Below the pieces are notes generated by a model. The model made no database searches, was not told the DNA's origin, and saw nothing but the letters and a program-made list of their open reading frames with translations. Positions 35,405-44,682 of a stretch of 64,000 bases of DNA are shown piece after piece. Made by a program: the position numbers and the translations under genes. Position 1 is the first letter of the stretch, and each line of letters opens with the position of its first letter. Source of the DNA: Streptomyces sp. NBC_01264 (GTDB taxonomy: Bacteria; Actinomycetota; Actinomycetes; Streptomycetales; Streptomycetaceae); the NCBI RefSeq assembly GCF_026340675.1, contig NZ_JAPEOX010000001.1, forward strand, positions 1-64,000. The letters run 5' to 3'.

Positions 35405-35688
35405 CCATCAGGGCAGAACGGTCGCTTTTTCAAGATCTCGATCGTCTGCTGCTGCTCCCGGTTCTGCCTGCGCAGGCGCTTCAATTCATCGCGTTCGGCA
35501 CTGGTCAGCTCGCCTGGAGCGCCCTCACCACGGTCGGCCTGATCGCGGCGGACCCAGTTGCGCAGACTCTCCGGGCTGACCCCGAGCTCCCGGGCGACCT
35601 CCGTCACCGTCCTGCCCGAAGAACGGACGAGCGCGATCGCGTCCCGCCGGTACTCCGCCGAGTACCGCTTCCTGTACTTACTTCCCAC
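35401..35688 (-). pseudogene. IS3-family OrfA fragment
   Basis: MGSKYRKRYSAEYRRDAIAL, helix-turn-helix TVTEVARELGVSPESLRNWV and coiled coil RLRRQNREQQQTIEILKK. The last residues and all of orfB are missing (joined to the IS5 scrap at 35404). IS 5' leader sequence probably extends to about 35750. Confidence 0.75.
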
Positions 35689-36009
35689 CTGGCACTACTT
35701 CCTCTGGGCTCTCACGTCCCAGTCTCCAGGTGTCCAAGACCAAGGGGAAGCTTCACACCAGTCCGTACGGATGGCCGGCTCGAGCTCGCCCGAGACGTTG
35801 CGGAGCAGCAGCCCGCCGCGCGTGCTCGAGTCCTCCACCGTGACCCTCAGCAGGGTCGCGGGAACCGGGTCGCGGCGGACAGCCGCTGGACGTCCCGGGC
35901 CACGACATCACTCAGCACGAACAGATCGACGGACAGCGCCCGCACGCGCGCTAGCCAGGCGGACTCCTGCCCCACCGGACAGGGGCCGGCTGCCTGCGCC
36001 GCCGCGAGA
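35689..36009. other. stretch without an assignable gene
   Basis: Contains the likely outer end of the IS3 fragment and, on the minus strand, a coding-looking piece (PATLLRVTVEDSSTRGGLLL then RNVSGELEPAIRTDW, about 35750-35865) that I cannot identify. No complete frame with a start. Confidence 0.4.
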
Positions 36010-36099
36010 ACAAGCGACGACATGGTCGGTGCGCACCGCGGACTCGGAGGCCAGCGGATCGGGGTGATACCGAAAGGCCGGCTCTGCCACGGGCAGCAT
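36010..36099 (-). pseudogene. N-terminal fragment resembling CbrC-type protein
   Basis: ATG 36099 opens MLPVAEPAFRYHPDPLASES. FRYHPDP is the usual beginning of CbrC (UPF0167) proteins, but the Cys motif that should follow is degenerate and frames shift afterwards. Low confidence in the family. Confidence 0.35.
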
Positions 36100-36205
36100 T
36101 GTCCCAACCAGAAACGGGCACCGCGAACCCATCCGTTTGCCGCACGCTGCGATGCAGCACCCCCTACACACGAAGATCAGAGGCTAAACGGCAAGCCAGT
36201 AGCCT

Positions 36206-36244
36206 GAAGATCATCCCATCCCGCACCGACAACGTGACGGGGCC
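36206..36244. mobile_element. IS6-family right-end stub
   Basis: gaagatcatcccatcccgca... to GGCCCCGTCACGTTGTC (reverse strand) matches the outermost about 40 bp of the IS6 elements. It ends 2 bp from the stop codon of the ABC permease gene. Confidence 0.75.
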
Positions 36245-36246
36245 TG

Positions 36247-38595
36247 TCAAAGGGTTTCGCTGAGCGAGTCCGCCAGGCGGCGCCGGGCCGTCTGAGTCGC
36301 CGGTACTGCCGCAGCCGCCACCGCGCCCAGCACCGATCCTGCGATCACCGTCAACAGCACCGGCAGCGGAGGCAGTTGGGCAATCCCGGCGCCGATGCCA
36401 CTCGATGCGCCTTGGGTGTCCACCAGCCAGGTGCCGGACAGGACGCCCAGGCCTGTGCCCGCGAGCGCGGCGACGAGCGCGGTCAGGCCCGCGGCCGTCA
36501 CGATCATCGCGCTGATCTGCCGGGGCGTGAGCCCTATCGCCTTCAGAGCGAGCAGGTCGCGCGCCCGGTCGCGTACGCCCGCGCCGATCAAGGTCAACAG
36601 TTCGATCAGTCCGATGAGGGCCAGTACGGCGATCAGAGCCCCGATCACCCCGCGTGCCGGTTCCAGCCGGCCGGCCGGGTTGGGTGTCTCACGGATCTCG
36701 AGGGTTCCGCCGACGGGCGTGGCGAGTGCGCCGCTCACGGCCCGGGGGTCGGCACCGTCGCGCAGTTCCAGGGCGTGGTAGGCGGGACGCAGCTGCGGGT
36801 CACTCTCGCGCAGTGCGTCGAGGGTCGTGGTGATCACCCGACCGCCGGATTCGGGCTCGATGGTGCGGCCGACGAGGTGCAGGATCTGCGGCCGCCCGCC
36901 GACCGTCATCCGTACCCAATCGCCGACCCGTACGCCGAGGAGGTCCAGGAGGCCCTGGCCGGCCACCGCCTCGTCGGGTCCGGCGACCGCGCGCCCTTCC
37001 ACCACCGCGGAGGGGTAGGGCTGCCGGGCCGTGCCGAGTCCACGCAGCGTGATGGTGCCGGTCTGGCCGGGGATGAGCGCCGCCATCTCCGCGCCCGGAT
37101 GGAAGGCCTCGATGTCCGGAACGGCCGCGAGGGCGCTCTCCAGCTCCGGGTCCGACGGACCGGCGGGCTGCTCGGCCCGAACGGTCAGGGCAGTGGCAAG
37201 CCCCATCTGCGCGGGGCGGCTGCGGAACTGGTCCAGGGTCGACCAGGCGACGAGGGCGACCGTGATGAGCATAAGGGGCAGCGCCAGCCGGGCCAGCGGT
37301 ACCAGGGTCCGGCCCCGGCGGGGGAACGCTGCGCGCCATCCGAGGACGAGGGCGGGCGGTACCCCTACGCCGAGTGCCCGTTTCCCGAGCCCGGTCATCG
37401 GCGCGGCGGACGGCAGCGCGGCCCGGGCCACCGGCACCGGGGGCACTCGTCCGGCCCGCCAGGCCAAGAGTCCAGAGGAAGCCGCGATCAGCAGCACCGC
37501 GCCGACGGGGATGCCGATGATCAGGGCGGTGTGGCCGGGCAGGTCCTGCCACACGGCAGCAGCCTCTCCGATCCGCCCGGGTATCCGGGCGCCGAGCAGG
37601 GCGATCGCCGCGGTACCGAGGGCCACCCCGAGGAGCACGAAGGCCAGATGCTGGACCAGGAAGCCGCGCGCGACCTGGCCCGGAGTGAAGCCGATCGCCT
37701 TGAGGACGGCGATGTCCCGGAGCTGGCCGCGGACGCGGGCGCCGATCGCCCCGGAAGCGGCCAGGGCGGCTGCGAGCAGGGCGCCGAGGCCGAATACGGC
37801 AAACATCGCGCCCAGGAGGCGGTCGTCGCCGCCCGCGTCGGCGCGGGCCTGCTGCCACTTGGTGACCTCGGCCACCCGGTCGGCGCCCAGTACGGTGACC
37901 GCGCGCTGGACGATGAAGTCCGTGTCGTCCGGGTCCTCCAGGCGCAACCCCACGCTCTGCCCGGTGTCTCCGCGGGCGATCTCCTCGAGCGTGGCGGGGA
38001 GCACCCAGCCGACGCCCGCGGCGCCGCCCGGCTGGAAGCGGGGTTCGGCGACGTCGGCGGTCCCGCTCACCCGCAGCAGGTGCGCGGTGCCGTCCGGGCC
38101 GGTGACGCGTAGGGTGTCGCCGGGCTCTGCCCAGAGAGCCCGGGCGACCGACGTCTCCAGCACGACGGAGCCGGCGAACTCACCCGAGCCCGTGCCCGGG
38201 GCGGGGCCTTCGTCCGGCGCCTCGAGCCAGCTGCCCGCGCCGACAAGCGGCCGTCCGGTCTGCGGGGGCTCCACCGAGGCCGCGCGGAGCGTCACCTCGG
38301 CGCGCGCGCCGCGGGACTCCACCGTGGTCGCCGCTGTGCGGTAGGGCCCCGACAGTGCCGCGACTCCGTCCACACCGGACAGGGCGTCCGTGTCCGCGCC
38401 GGCGCGGGTGTGCAGCCAAATGTGGGCGCCGTGGGACTGGTTGAAGACCCGCTGCCAGGGGTTCGCGGCGTAGCCGAAGAGCGCGCCGGCCAGCAGGAGC
38501 GAGCCAATGACTCCGGCGCTGGCGAGGACGACGAAGAGGGCTTCGCCGCGGTGTGCACGGAAGTCGGCCTGCGCCCAGCGCAGGGTGGCCCGCAC
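36247..38595 (-). CDS. ABC transporter permease, FtsX/MacB type
   Basis: 782-residue membrane protein working with the ATPase encoded just upstream, in the export or extracellular-signal class of ABC systems (lipoprotein/antimicrobial type), not nutrient import. GTG 38595 lies 2 bp after the ATPase stop. Topology: one helix near residues 20-40, a large extracytoplasmic domain, three helices (GAMFAVFGLGALLAAALAAS, HLAFVLLGVALGTAAIALLG, HTALIIGIPVGAVLLIAASS), then a second such set with FtsX domains (VRGQLRDIAVLKAIGFTPGQ; RDRARDLLALKAIGLTPRQI). Duplicate FtsX halves as in the 8-10 helix family. The C-terminus (RRRLADSLSETL) stops right beside an IS6 stub but looks natural. Confidence 0.9.
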   Translation of the reverse strand: MRATLRWAQADFRAHRGEALFVVLASAGVIGSLLLAGALFGYAANPWQRVFNQSHGAHIWLHTRAGADTDALSGVDGVAALSGPYRTAATTVESRGARAEVTLRAASVEPPQTGRPLVGAGSWLEAPDEGPAPGTGSGEFAGSVVLETSVARALWAEPGDTLRVTGPDGTAHLLRVSGTADVAEPRFQPGGAAGVGWVLPATLEEIARGDTGQSVGLRLEDPDDTDFIVQRAVTVLGADRVAEVTKWQQARADAGGDDRLLGAMFAVFGLGALLAAALAASGAIGARVRGQLRDIAVLKAIGFTPGQVARGFLVQHLAFVLLGVALGTAAIALLGARIPGRIGEAAAVWQDLPGHTALIIGIPVGAVLLIAASSGLLAWRAGRVPPVPVARAALPSAAPMTGLGKRALGVGVPPALVLGWRAAFPRRGRTLVPLARLALPLMLITVALVAWSTLDQFRSRPAQMGLATALTVRAEQPAGPSDPELESALAAVPDIEAFHPGAEMAALIPGQTGTITLRGLGTARQPYPSAVVEGRAVAGPDEAVAGQGLLDLLGVRVGDWVRMTVGGRPQILHLVGRTIEPESGGRVITTTLDALRESDPQLRPAYHALELRDGADPRAVSGALATPVGGTLEIRETPNPAGRLEPARGVIGALIAVLALIGLIELLTLIGAGVRDRARDLLALKAIGLTPRQISAMIVTAAGLTALVAALAGTGLGVLSGTWLVDTQGASSGIGAGIAQLPPLPVLLTVIAGSVLGAVAAAAVPATQTARRRLADSLSETL

Positions 38596-38597
38596 GG

Positions 38598-39386
38598 TCA
38601 CTCCTTCAGTTCGAGTACGCCGGAGACACCGCTGGCCGGGCCGGGACGACCTCCGCCGAGCTGTGCGTCGTCGGCTATCCGGCCGTCGAAAAAGCTGATG
38701 ACGCGGTCGGCGGCGCTGGCCATCCGAGCGTCGTGGGTGACCATCATGATCGTCTGGCCGCGCTGGTGGAACCTGGTGAGCAGCCGCAGCACCTCTCGGG
38801 TGCCCTTGCTGTCGAGGCTGCCGGCCGGCTCGTCGGCGAGCAGCAGCCGGGGGTGGTTGACCAGGGCGCGGGCGAGCGCCACCCGCTGCTGTTCGCCGCC
38901 GGACAGCTCTCCGGGCATGGACTGCTCGCGGCCTTCGAGTCCGAGTTCGGCGAGCAGTTCGGCGCGGGAGTCGCGGGCAGCCTTCGGGGAGACGCCGGCG
39001 AGCAGGGCGGGCAGTTCGACGTTGTCGGCGACGGTGAGGTTGGAGACGAGGTTGAAGAACTGGAAGACGACGCCGATGCTGCGGCGCCGCAGCACGGCCC
39101 AACGGGCCTCGCGGTATGCGTCGACCCGTTCCCCGTCGAGCCAGAGCTTGCCGCCGTCGGGCCGCTGGAGGCCGCCGATCAGGTGCAGCAGCGTGGACTT
39201 CCCGGCTCCGGAGGGTCCGGTGACCGCGACGAACTCGCCGGGCTGGACGGACAGGTCCACGCCGCGGACGGCGGGCACCGGGGCGCCTTCGCCGTGGTGC
39301 GTCTTGGTCAAGCCCTCGGCGCGAACGATGGGAACGGCGGGGCGGACGATGGGCACGGCTGGAGCGGCGGTGGCGTCGTCGCTCAT
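38598..39386 (-). CDS. ABC transporter ATP-binding protein (LolD/MacB type)
   Basis: 262 residues. Walker A GPSGAGKSTL, Q-loop VFQFFNLVSNLTVADNVELP, signature LSGGEQQRVALARAL, Walker B RLLLADEPAGSLD and switch His MMVTHDARMAS are all intact. The N-terminal VPIVRPAVPIVRAEGL is an unusual short repeat. ATG 39386 overlaps the PadR stop (ATGA), and the permease start follows its stop by 2 bp: a three-gene operon padR-ATPase-permease. Confidence 0.94.
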   Translation of the reverse strand: MSDDATAAPAVPIVRPAVPIVRAEGLTKTHHGEGAPVPAVRGVDLSVQPGEFVAVTGPSGAGKSTLLHLIGGLQRPDGGKLWLDGERVDAYREARWAVLRRRSIGVVFQFFNLVSNLTVADNVELPALLAGVSPKAARDSRAELLAELGLEGREQSMPGELSGGEQQRVALARALVNHPRLLLADEPAGSLDSKGTREVLRLLTRFHQRGQTIMMVTHDARMASAADRVISFFDGRIADDAQLGGGRPGPASGVSGVLELKE

Positions 39387-39889
39387 TCCAGCTCCTCCTG
39401 ACAGCGTTCCAGCCAGTCGAGGTCGGCCCGCAGGTGCAGCATGGCGCCCTCGATCAGCAGTTGGGAGATCTTGTTGTCGCGGTCCTCGGCGGCGGCCAGC
39501 TTCGACAGGTCCCGCATGGTGTTGAGATACTGGCGCCGCTGCTTGTTGATCAGGGCGATCGGATCGGCCAGACCCGACTGCGGTGCGAGCGCCAGTTTCA
39601 TGAAGAACTCGTCCCGTACCCGGGGTTCCTCGGCGGTTTCCTCGAACCACGCCAGTACGGCTTCACGCCCGGCGTCCGTCAGCTTGTACGTGCGTTTGTT
39701 GGGTCGGCCGGACTGTTCGACGTCCTCGCCTTCGATCAGGCCGCTCTTCTCGAGTCTGCCGAGGGTGACGTAGATCTGGCCTACGTTCGGCTGAGGGTAC
39801 GCGGCGCCCAGGAGCTTCTCAAGGTCCTGCTTGAGTTCGTAACCATGCGCAGGGCTACGGGTGAGGAGCGTAAGGAGCGCCAGCCGCAC
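39383..39889 (-). CDS. PadR-family transcriptional regulator
   Basis: 168 residues. GTG 39889 follows AAGGAGGGG by 5 bp. N-terminal winged helix: LALLTLLTRSPAHGYELKQD, AAYPQPNVGQIYVTLGRLEK and GRPNKRTYKLTDAGREAV. The C-terminal PadR_C/Vir-type helices (INKQRRQYLNTMRDLSKLAA) give dimerisation. First gene of the exporter operon, so it very likely represses it and responds to the transported compound or stress; the operator should lie in 39890-40056. Confidence 0.92.
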   Translation of the reverse strand: MRLALLTLLTRSPAHGYELKQDLEKLLGAAYPQPNVGQIYVTLGRLEKSGLIEGEDVEQSGRPNKRTYKLTDAGREAVLAWFEETAEEPRVRDEFFMKLALAPQSGLADPIALINKQRRQYLNTMRDLSKLAAAEDRDNKISQLLIEGAMLHLRADLDWLERCQEELE

Positions 39890-40056
39890 TCTCTCCCCCT
39901 CCTTCCCGCTCCGTAGTCAACCGTTCACTGGTGCCAGGCCGGATGTCGCCGACGGCTGTCCTGTCTGCCTGGACGTCTAGTATCGCCCATGCCTAACGGG
40001 TATATATAGGCCACGATGATCGGCAGTGCAGCCGGATCGCGCTCTGGGAGGAATCT
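39890..40056. promoter_or_regulatory. divergent promoter region, PadR operon / sugar-binding gene
   Basis: 167 bp between divergent starts. Contains the AT-rich segment gggtatatataggc (about 40000-40013), out of character with the GC-rich context, and the ribosome-binding site GGGAGG 7 bp before ATG 40057. PadR targets are usually palindromic AT-rich sites, but I could not define one exactly. Confidence 0.45.
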
Positions 40057-41331
40057 ATGCGGTGGATGCGTGCCGCGGGTAGAGCCCTCCTGGTGGTGGC
40101 GGTCGTGCTGGCGGGGTACTCCGGTCTCGGCGTGCGCTCCGACGCGGGCGCCGCCTCCGATGCCCGCGGCCCGCTGACGCTCGTGACGGCGGGCGACCTG
40201 ACCGACTACCTCGGTCCGCTCCTCGACGACTGGAACGAGAGCCGTCCCGACGAGCGTGTGAGTCTCATCGAGCTGCCCGACTCGGCGGACGAGACCAGGG
40301 CCCAGATGATCAGCGAACTGCGATCGGGACGCGACCGGTTCGACGTGCTGAACATCGACGTGGCCTGGACGTCCGAGTTCGCGGCGGCCGGCTGGATCTT
40401 GCCGCTCGAACGGGACCGGTTCCCGCTGGACGCGTTCCTGCGGCCGGTCGTGGACACCGCGACCTTCGACGGACGACTGTACGCGGTCCCCTACGTCACG
40501 AACGCGGGCCTGCTCTACTACCGCAAGGACATCCTGGACCTCGCGGGCGAGCAGCCGCCGCGGACCTGGTCCGAACTGGCCCGCCAGGCACGCACGATCG
40601 CGCCGCGGTACGGGCTGGACGGCTACGCCGGCCAGTTCCTCCCCTACGAGGGGCTCACCGTCAACGTCACCGAGGCCGTGCACTCGGCGGGCGGTTCGGT
40701 CCTGCGTAACGACGGCGCCCGCGTCGCCGTCGACTCCGACGGGGCGCGCGCCGGGCTGCGGTTCCTCGCGGACGGGGTGCGGGAGGGCTGGATCTCCCGC
40801 GAGGCGCTCGGCTACAAGGAGGAGGAGTCGCGCAAGGCGTTCCAGGACGGCCGGTTGCTCTTCCTGCGGAACTGGCCCTACGTGTACGCGGACGCGAGCG
40901 CGGTGGGGTCCAAGGTGGCGGGCCGGTTCGGCGCCGTGTCGCTGCCGGGCGCCGACGGTCCCGGCACCAGCGTGCTGGGCGGCTCCAACCTCGCGGTCAG
41001 CGCTCACACGCGTCATCCCGCGTCGGCGGCCGACCTGATCTCCTACCTCACCAGTGAACGGGTGCAGCGACGGGTCCTCACCGAGGGCTCGCTGCCACCG
41101 GTGCGCGCCGCGCTGTACGAGGATCCCGAGCTGGTGCGTGCCTATCCGTACCTGCCGACCCTGCGCGAGAGCGTGCTGTCGGCGGTGCCGCGCCCCAAGA
41201 GCCCGCGCTACGACCAGGTGAGCCTCGCCGTGCAGGCGGTGGGGCAGGACGTGATGGCCTTGCGCCAAACACCGGACGAGGCGGTAGCGCGGCTGGCGCG
41301 CGAGCTCGGGGCCATTTCCCGCACAGGCTGA
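40057..41331 (+). CDS. extracellular sugar-binding protein (family 1 SBP)
   Basis: 424 residues. Exported by an N-terminal hydrophobic segment (AGRALLVVAVVLAGYSGL) without a clear lipobox Cys, so perhaps secreted or anchored by its signal. Binding-protein features: FDVLNIDVAWTSEFAAAGWI, YAVPYVTNAGLLYYRKDIL, FQDGRLLFLRNWPYVYADAS and GGSNLAVSAHTRHPASAADL, as in trehalose/maltose ThuE/LpqY-type proteins. No permeases are directly attached; it has its own terminator at 41352. It may serve the permeases at 44683-47000 or act as a stand-alone receptor. Confidence 0.85.
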   Translation: MRWMRAAGRALLVVAVVLAGYSGLGVRSDAGAASDARGPLTLVTAGDLTDYLGPLLDDWNESRPDERVSLIELPDSADETRAQMISELRSGRDRFDVLNIDVAWTSEFAAAGWILPLERDRFPLDAFLRPVVDTATFDGRLYAVPYVTNAGLLYYRKDILDLAGEQPPRTWSELARQARTIAPRYGLDGYAGQFLPYEGLTVNVTEAVHSAGGSVLRNDGARVAVDSDGARAGLRFLADGVREGWISREALGYKEEESRKAFQDGRLLFLRNWPYVYADASAVGSKVAGRFGAVSLPGADGPGTSVLGGSNLAVSAHTRHPASAADLISYLTSERVQRRVLTEGSLPPVRAALYEDPELVRAYPYLPTLRESVLSAVPRPKSPRYDQVSLAVQAVGQDVMALRQTPDEAVARLARELGAISRTG

Positions 41332-41351
41332 TCGCACTTCTACACCTCCCC

Positions 41352-41386
41352 GAAGACTCCTACTTACATGTTAAGTAGGAGTCTTC
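41352..41386 (+). terminator. hairpin terminator after the sugar-binding gene
   Basis: Perfect 15-bp stem GAAGACTCCTACTTA / TAAGTAGGAGTCTTC (41352-41366, 41372-41386), loop catgt, followed by tttc. The inner part contains ACTTAACATG on the reverse strand, a sequence that recurs at the promoter of the next operon. Confidence 0.85.
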
Positions 41387-41449
41387 TTTCGTGCACCTGG
41401 TCATTCTGTGGCAAACCACCGCAGCTTTCACCTGCTTCTGGATTCATCA

Positions 41450-41481
41450 TTGACATCTTCCAGTCAGCACTACTTAACATG
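41450..41481 (+). promoter_or_regulatory. promoter and candidate operator of the alpha-glucoside operon
   Basis: -35 TTGACA (41450-41455) and -10 TTAACA (41474-41479) separated by 18 bp. The -10 lies inside ACTTAACATG (41472-41481), continued as the palindromic catgcatgca. The same 10-mer occurs inverted at 41367-41376. A LacI- or GntR-type repressor site is plausible; no regulator gene for the operon is present in the window. Confidence 0.6.
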
Positions 41482-41541
41482 CATGCATAACAGCGCACCT
41501 GATCCAGGGCGCTCTCGCATTCAGAGACAGGTCGACGCGAG

Positions 41542-43245
41542 ATGCTCAGCACCCTTCCGGCCGGTACCGGTCACCCCTCCCACAGCGCCGCCCCTTCCGC
41601 GCCTTGGTGGCGCGACGCGGTGATCTACCAGGTCTACGTCCGCAGCTTCCTCGACAGCACCGGGGACGGCGTCGGCGACCTCGCCGGCGTACGCGCCGGG
41701 CTTCCCTACGTGAGGAAGCTCGGTGTCGACGGCATCTGGCTCAGCCCCTTCTACCCGTCGCCACAGCACGACCACGGCTACGACGTCGCCGACTACTGCG
41801 GCGTCGACCCGGTCTACGGCGACCTCGCCGAGTTCGACCGGCTGGTGTCCGACGCCCACCGGCTCGGGCTCAGGCTGCTGCTCGACATCGTCCCCAACCA
41901 CTGCTCCAGCGAGCACCCATGGTTCCGCGAAGCGCTCGCCGCGGCGCCTGGCAGCGCCGCACGCTCCCGCTTCCACTTCGCTGCGGGCCGCGGCCCCGAG
42001 GGCGAGGAGCCGCCCAACAACTGGCACGCCATGTTCGGCGGCCCAGCCTGGAGCCGGACCACCAGAGCCGACGGCACCCCCGGGGAGTGGTACCTGCACC
42101 TGTTCACACCCGAGCAGCCGGACCTGAACTGGCGCGATCCCGTCGTGGGCGACGACTTCGAGCGCGTGCTCCGCTTCTGGCTGGACCGGGGCGTCGACGG
42201 CTTCCGCATCGACGTCGCCGCCGGGCTCTTCAAGCACCCCGAGCTGCCCGACTCGGACGACCCCGCCGCAGACGAGCGGGCCCGCGACGCCGTCAACCAG
42301 CTGGCCTGGAACCAGCCCGAGGTGCACGGCGTGTGGCGCCGCTGGCGCTCGGTCTGCGAGGAGTACACCGCCCGGGACGGTCACGAGCGGCTGCTCGTCG
42401 GCGAGGTGTCCGTACCCACCGCACGCGAGCACGCCGAGTACGTCCGCCCCGACGAACTGCACCAGGCGTTCTTCTTCGACCTGCTCAGCGCGCCCTGGGA
42501 CGCCGATTCCTTCCGTACGACGATCACCGAGGCGATCCGCGACATCGCGGCCACCGGCTCCACCGTCACCTGGGTCCTCAACAACCACGACCAGGTCCGG
42601 ACGGTCACCCGCTACGCCGGCGAACCCGGGGTCGAGGGCAGCGGACTGGGAGCGGCCCGGGCCCGCGCCGCCGCCCTCCTGATGCTCGCCCTGCCCGGCG
42701 CCGCCTACGTCTACCAGGGCGAGGAACTCGGCCTGCCCGAGGTCCTCGACCTGGCCGACGAGGCCCTCACCGACCCGATCTTCCGCCGTACGGGCAGCCG
42801 CAAGCACGTACGGGACGGCTGCCGCGTACCCATGCCCTGGTCCGGGCACACCTCCCCCTTCGGCTTCAGCCAGCAGACGGCCGGCGTCAAACCGTGGCTT
42901 CCGCAGCCCGAATGGTTCGCCGAGCACGCGACCGACCGCGCCCTGGCCGACACCCGTTCCTTCTGGCACCTCTACCGTGACGGCCTCCAGCTGCGGCGCA
43001 CCCTGCCGCAACTCGGCGACGGCACCCTGCGCTGGCTGGACTCGCCCCCGCAGGTACTGGCCGTCGTCCGCGGTGACGGCCTGATCTGCGCGGTCAACTT
43101 CGGCACGGAGCCCGTGCCCGCGCCGGTCCCCGGTACGCCGCTGCTCGCCAGCGGGCCCTGTCCCGACGGGGTGCTCCCCGCGGCGACAGCGGCCTGGTGG
43201 GCGGGCGAGTACCCGGCTCCCGGCCCGGCGACCCCGCAGCCGTAA
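41542..43245 (+). CDS. GH13 alpha-glucosidase
   Basis: 567-residue cytoplasmic glycoside hydrolase that would split alpha-glucosides (maltose, trehalulose-like sugars) brought in by the adjoining ABC system. GH13 signatures: AVIYQVYVRSFLDSTGDGVG, WLSPFYPSPQHDHGYDVADY, LLLDIVPNHCSSEHPWF, GFRIDVA with nucleophile Asp224, LLVGEVS with acid/base Glu288, and VLNNHDQ with Asp350. No signal peptide. ATG 41542 chosen; it is weakly supported by a purine-rich GACAGG upstream. First gene of the operon with the binding protein and two permeases downstream (100-bp gap). Confidence 0.93.
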   Translation: MLSTLPAGTGHPSHSAAPSAPWWRDAVIYQVYVRSFLDSTGDGVGDLAGVRAGLPYVRKLGVDGIWLSPFYPSPQHDHGYDVADYCGVDPVYGDLAEFDRLVSDAHRLGLRLLLDIVPNHCSSEHPWFREALAAAPGSAARSRFHFAAGRGPEGEEPPNNWHAMFGGPAWSRTTRADGTPGEWYLHLFTPEQPDLNWRDPVVGDDFERVLRFWLDRGVDGFRIDVAAGLFKHPELPDSDDPAADERARDAVNQLAWNQPEVHGVWRRWRSVCEEYTARDGHERLLVGEVSVPTAREHAEYVRPDELHQAFFFDLLSAPWDADSFRTTITEAIRDIAATGSTVTWVLNNHDQVRTVTRYAGEPGVEGSGLGAARARAAALLMLALPGAAYVYQGEELGLPEVLDLADEALTDPIFRRTGSRKHVRDGCRVPMPWSGHTSPFGFSQQTAGVKPWLPQPEWFAEHATDRALADTRSFWHLYRDGLQLRRTLPQLGDGTLRWLDSPPQVLAVVRGDGLICAVNFGTEPVPAPVPGTPLLASGPCPDGVLPAATAAWWAGEYPAPGPATPQP

Positions 43246-43346
43246 CGCCCGCAGCCCTACCCGGCTGCCACACCCCCTCGGCCCTGTCACCCCGCAATCC
43301 CCGTGCAGCCCCTCTCCAGCCCAGGACCTCCCCGAAAGGACCCGTC

Positions 43347-44672
43347 ATGCGACGACCCGGCAAGACGACCCGCCGCAGTGCCGCCACCGCCACCCTCGCC
43401 CTCGCCCTCGGCACCACCGCCTGCGGCGGCGCCACCGGACCCGCGAGCGGCGGTGAGCTCAGCGGCCAGACCGTCACCGTGGCGGGTGTGTGGACCGGCG
43501 CCGAGCAGCAGAGCTTCACGAAGGTCCTCGACGCCTTCACCCAGAAGACCGGTGCCAAGACGGTCTTCGTCCCCTCCGGCGACAACGTCTCCACCTTCGT
43601 CGGAAGCAAGATCGAAGGCGGGGCCGCACCCGACGTGGTGATGGTGCCCCAGGTGGGCGTGCTCCGGCAGTTCGCGAAGAAGGGCTGGCTCCAGCCCCTG
43701 TCCGACCAGACCTCCCAGACGGCCGGATCCACCCTCGCGCCGGTGTGGAAGAACTACGGCACCGTCGACGGCACGTACTACGGCCTCTACTTCAAGGCCG
43801 CCCACAAGTCGACCGTCTGGTACGCGCCGGAGGCCTTCGCCCAGGCCGGCGTCACCGAGCCCAAGAGCTACGGCGACATGCTGAAGGCCGGCCGCACCCT
43901 CGCGGACTCCGGCCGCCCGGCCTTCGCCATAGCAGGCGAGGACGGCTGGACCCTCACCGACTGGTTCGAGAACATCTACCTCTCCCAGGCCGGACCGGAG
44001 AAGTACGACCAGCTCGCCCAGCACCAGCTGAAGTGGACCGACGAGAGCGTGGTGCGGGCCCTGACCACCCTCGGGGAACTGTTCAAGGACAAGCAGCTCG
44101 TCGCGGGCGGCGCCCAGGCGGCGCTGGGCACCGATTTCCCCTCGTCGGTCGCGCAGGTCTTCGGCCCGGAGCCCAAGGCGGGCATGGTCTACGAGGGCGA
44201 CTTCGTCGGCGGTGTCGCCAAGGGGCAGTTCGGCAAGAAGCTCGGGCAGGACGCCAAGTTCTTCCCCTTCCCCTCGGTCGACGGCGGCCGGGCGCCGGTG
44301 GTCAGCGGCGGTGACGCGGCGGTCGTCCTGAAGGACGGCAAGAACGGCAAGGCCAGCATGCAGTTGGTCGAGTTCCTGGCCAGCGCCGAAGCCGCCGAGG
44401 TCTGGGCCGGCGCGGGCGGCTTCCTGTCCCCGAACAACGAGGTCGACTTGGCCTCATACGGCGACGAGACGACGCGCGACACCGCCAACTCGCTGATCTC
44501 GGCGGGCAATTCGATCCGCTTCGACATGTCGGACCAGGCCCCGGCCGCGTTCGGCGGCACCAAGGGCGCCGGTGAGTGGAAGCTCCTCCAGGACTTCCTG
44601 CGCGACCCCTCGGACCCGCAGGGCACCGCCGCCAAGCTCGAGGCCGAGGCCGCCAAGGCCTACGGGAACTGA
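43347..44672 (+). CDS. alpha-glucoside ABC transporter substrate-binding lipoprotein
   Basis: 441 residues. ATG 43347 with AAAGGA 8 bp upstream. Lipoprotein signal ATLALALGTTAC with lipidated Cys26. Family 1 SBP features: AAPDVVMVPQVGVLRQFAKK, YYGLYFKAAHKSTVWYAPEA, GDFVGGVAKGQFGKK and the conserved AFGGTKGAGEWK C-terminal region typical of the AglE type. Anchored outside the membrane, it delivers sugar to the two permeases. Its stop is 10 bp before the next start. Confidence 0.9.
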   Translation: MRRPGKTTRRSAATATLALALGTTACGGATGPASGGELSGQTVTVAGVWTGAEQQSFTKVLDAFTQKTGAKTVFVPSGDNVSTFVGSKIEGGAAPDVVMVPQVGVLRQFAKKGWLQPLSDQTSQTAGSTLAPVWKNYGTVDGTYYGLYFKAAHKSTVWYAPEAFAQAGVTEPKSYGDMLKAGRTLADSGRPAFAIAGEDGWTLTDWFENIYLSQAGPEKYDQLAQHQLKWTDESVVRALTTLGELFKDKQLVAGGAQAALGTDFPSSVAQVFGPEPKAGMVYEGDFVGGVAKGQFGKKLGQDAKFFPFPSVDGGRAPVVSGGDAAVVLKDGKNGKASMQLVEFLASAEAAEVWAGAGGFLSPNNEVDLASYGDETTRDTANSLISAGNSIRFDMSDQAPAAFGGTKGAGEWKLLQDFLRDPSDPQGTAAKLEAEAAKAYGN

Positions 44673-44682
44673 GGCGACCGCC

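Noticed and set aside
36376..38344. Long plus-strand open frames antisense to the ABC permease
   Set aside because: GC3-driven shadow frames with Arg/Pro/Gly-rich, domain-free translations; the minus-strand FtsX permease has clear motifs and helices.
41521..43290. 589-codon frame antisense to the GH13 gene
   Set aside because: Low-complexity Val/Gly/Arg translation without motifs; the plus-strand frame has all catalytic residues of GH13.
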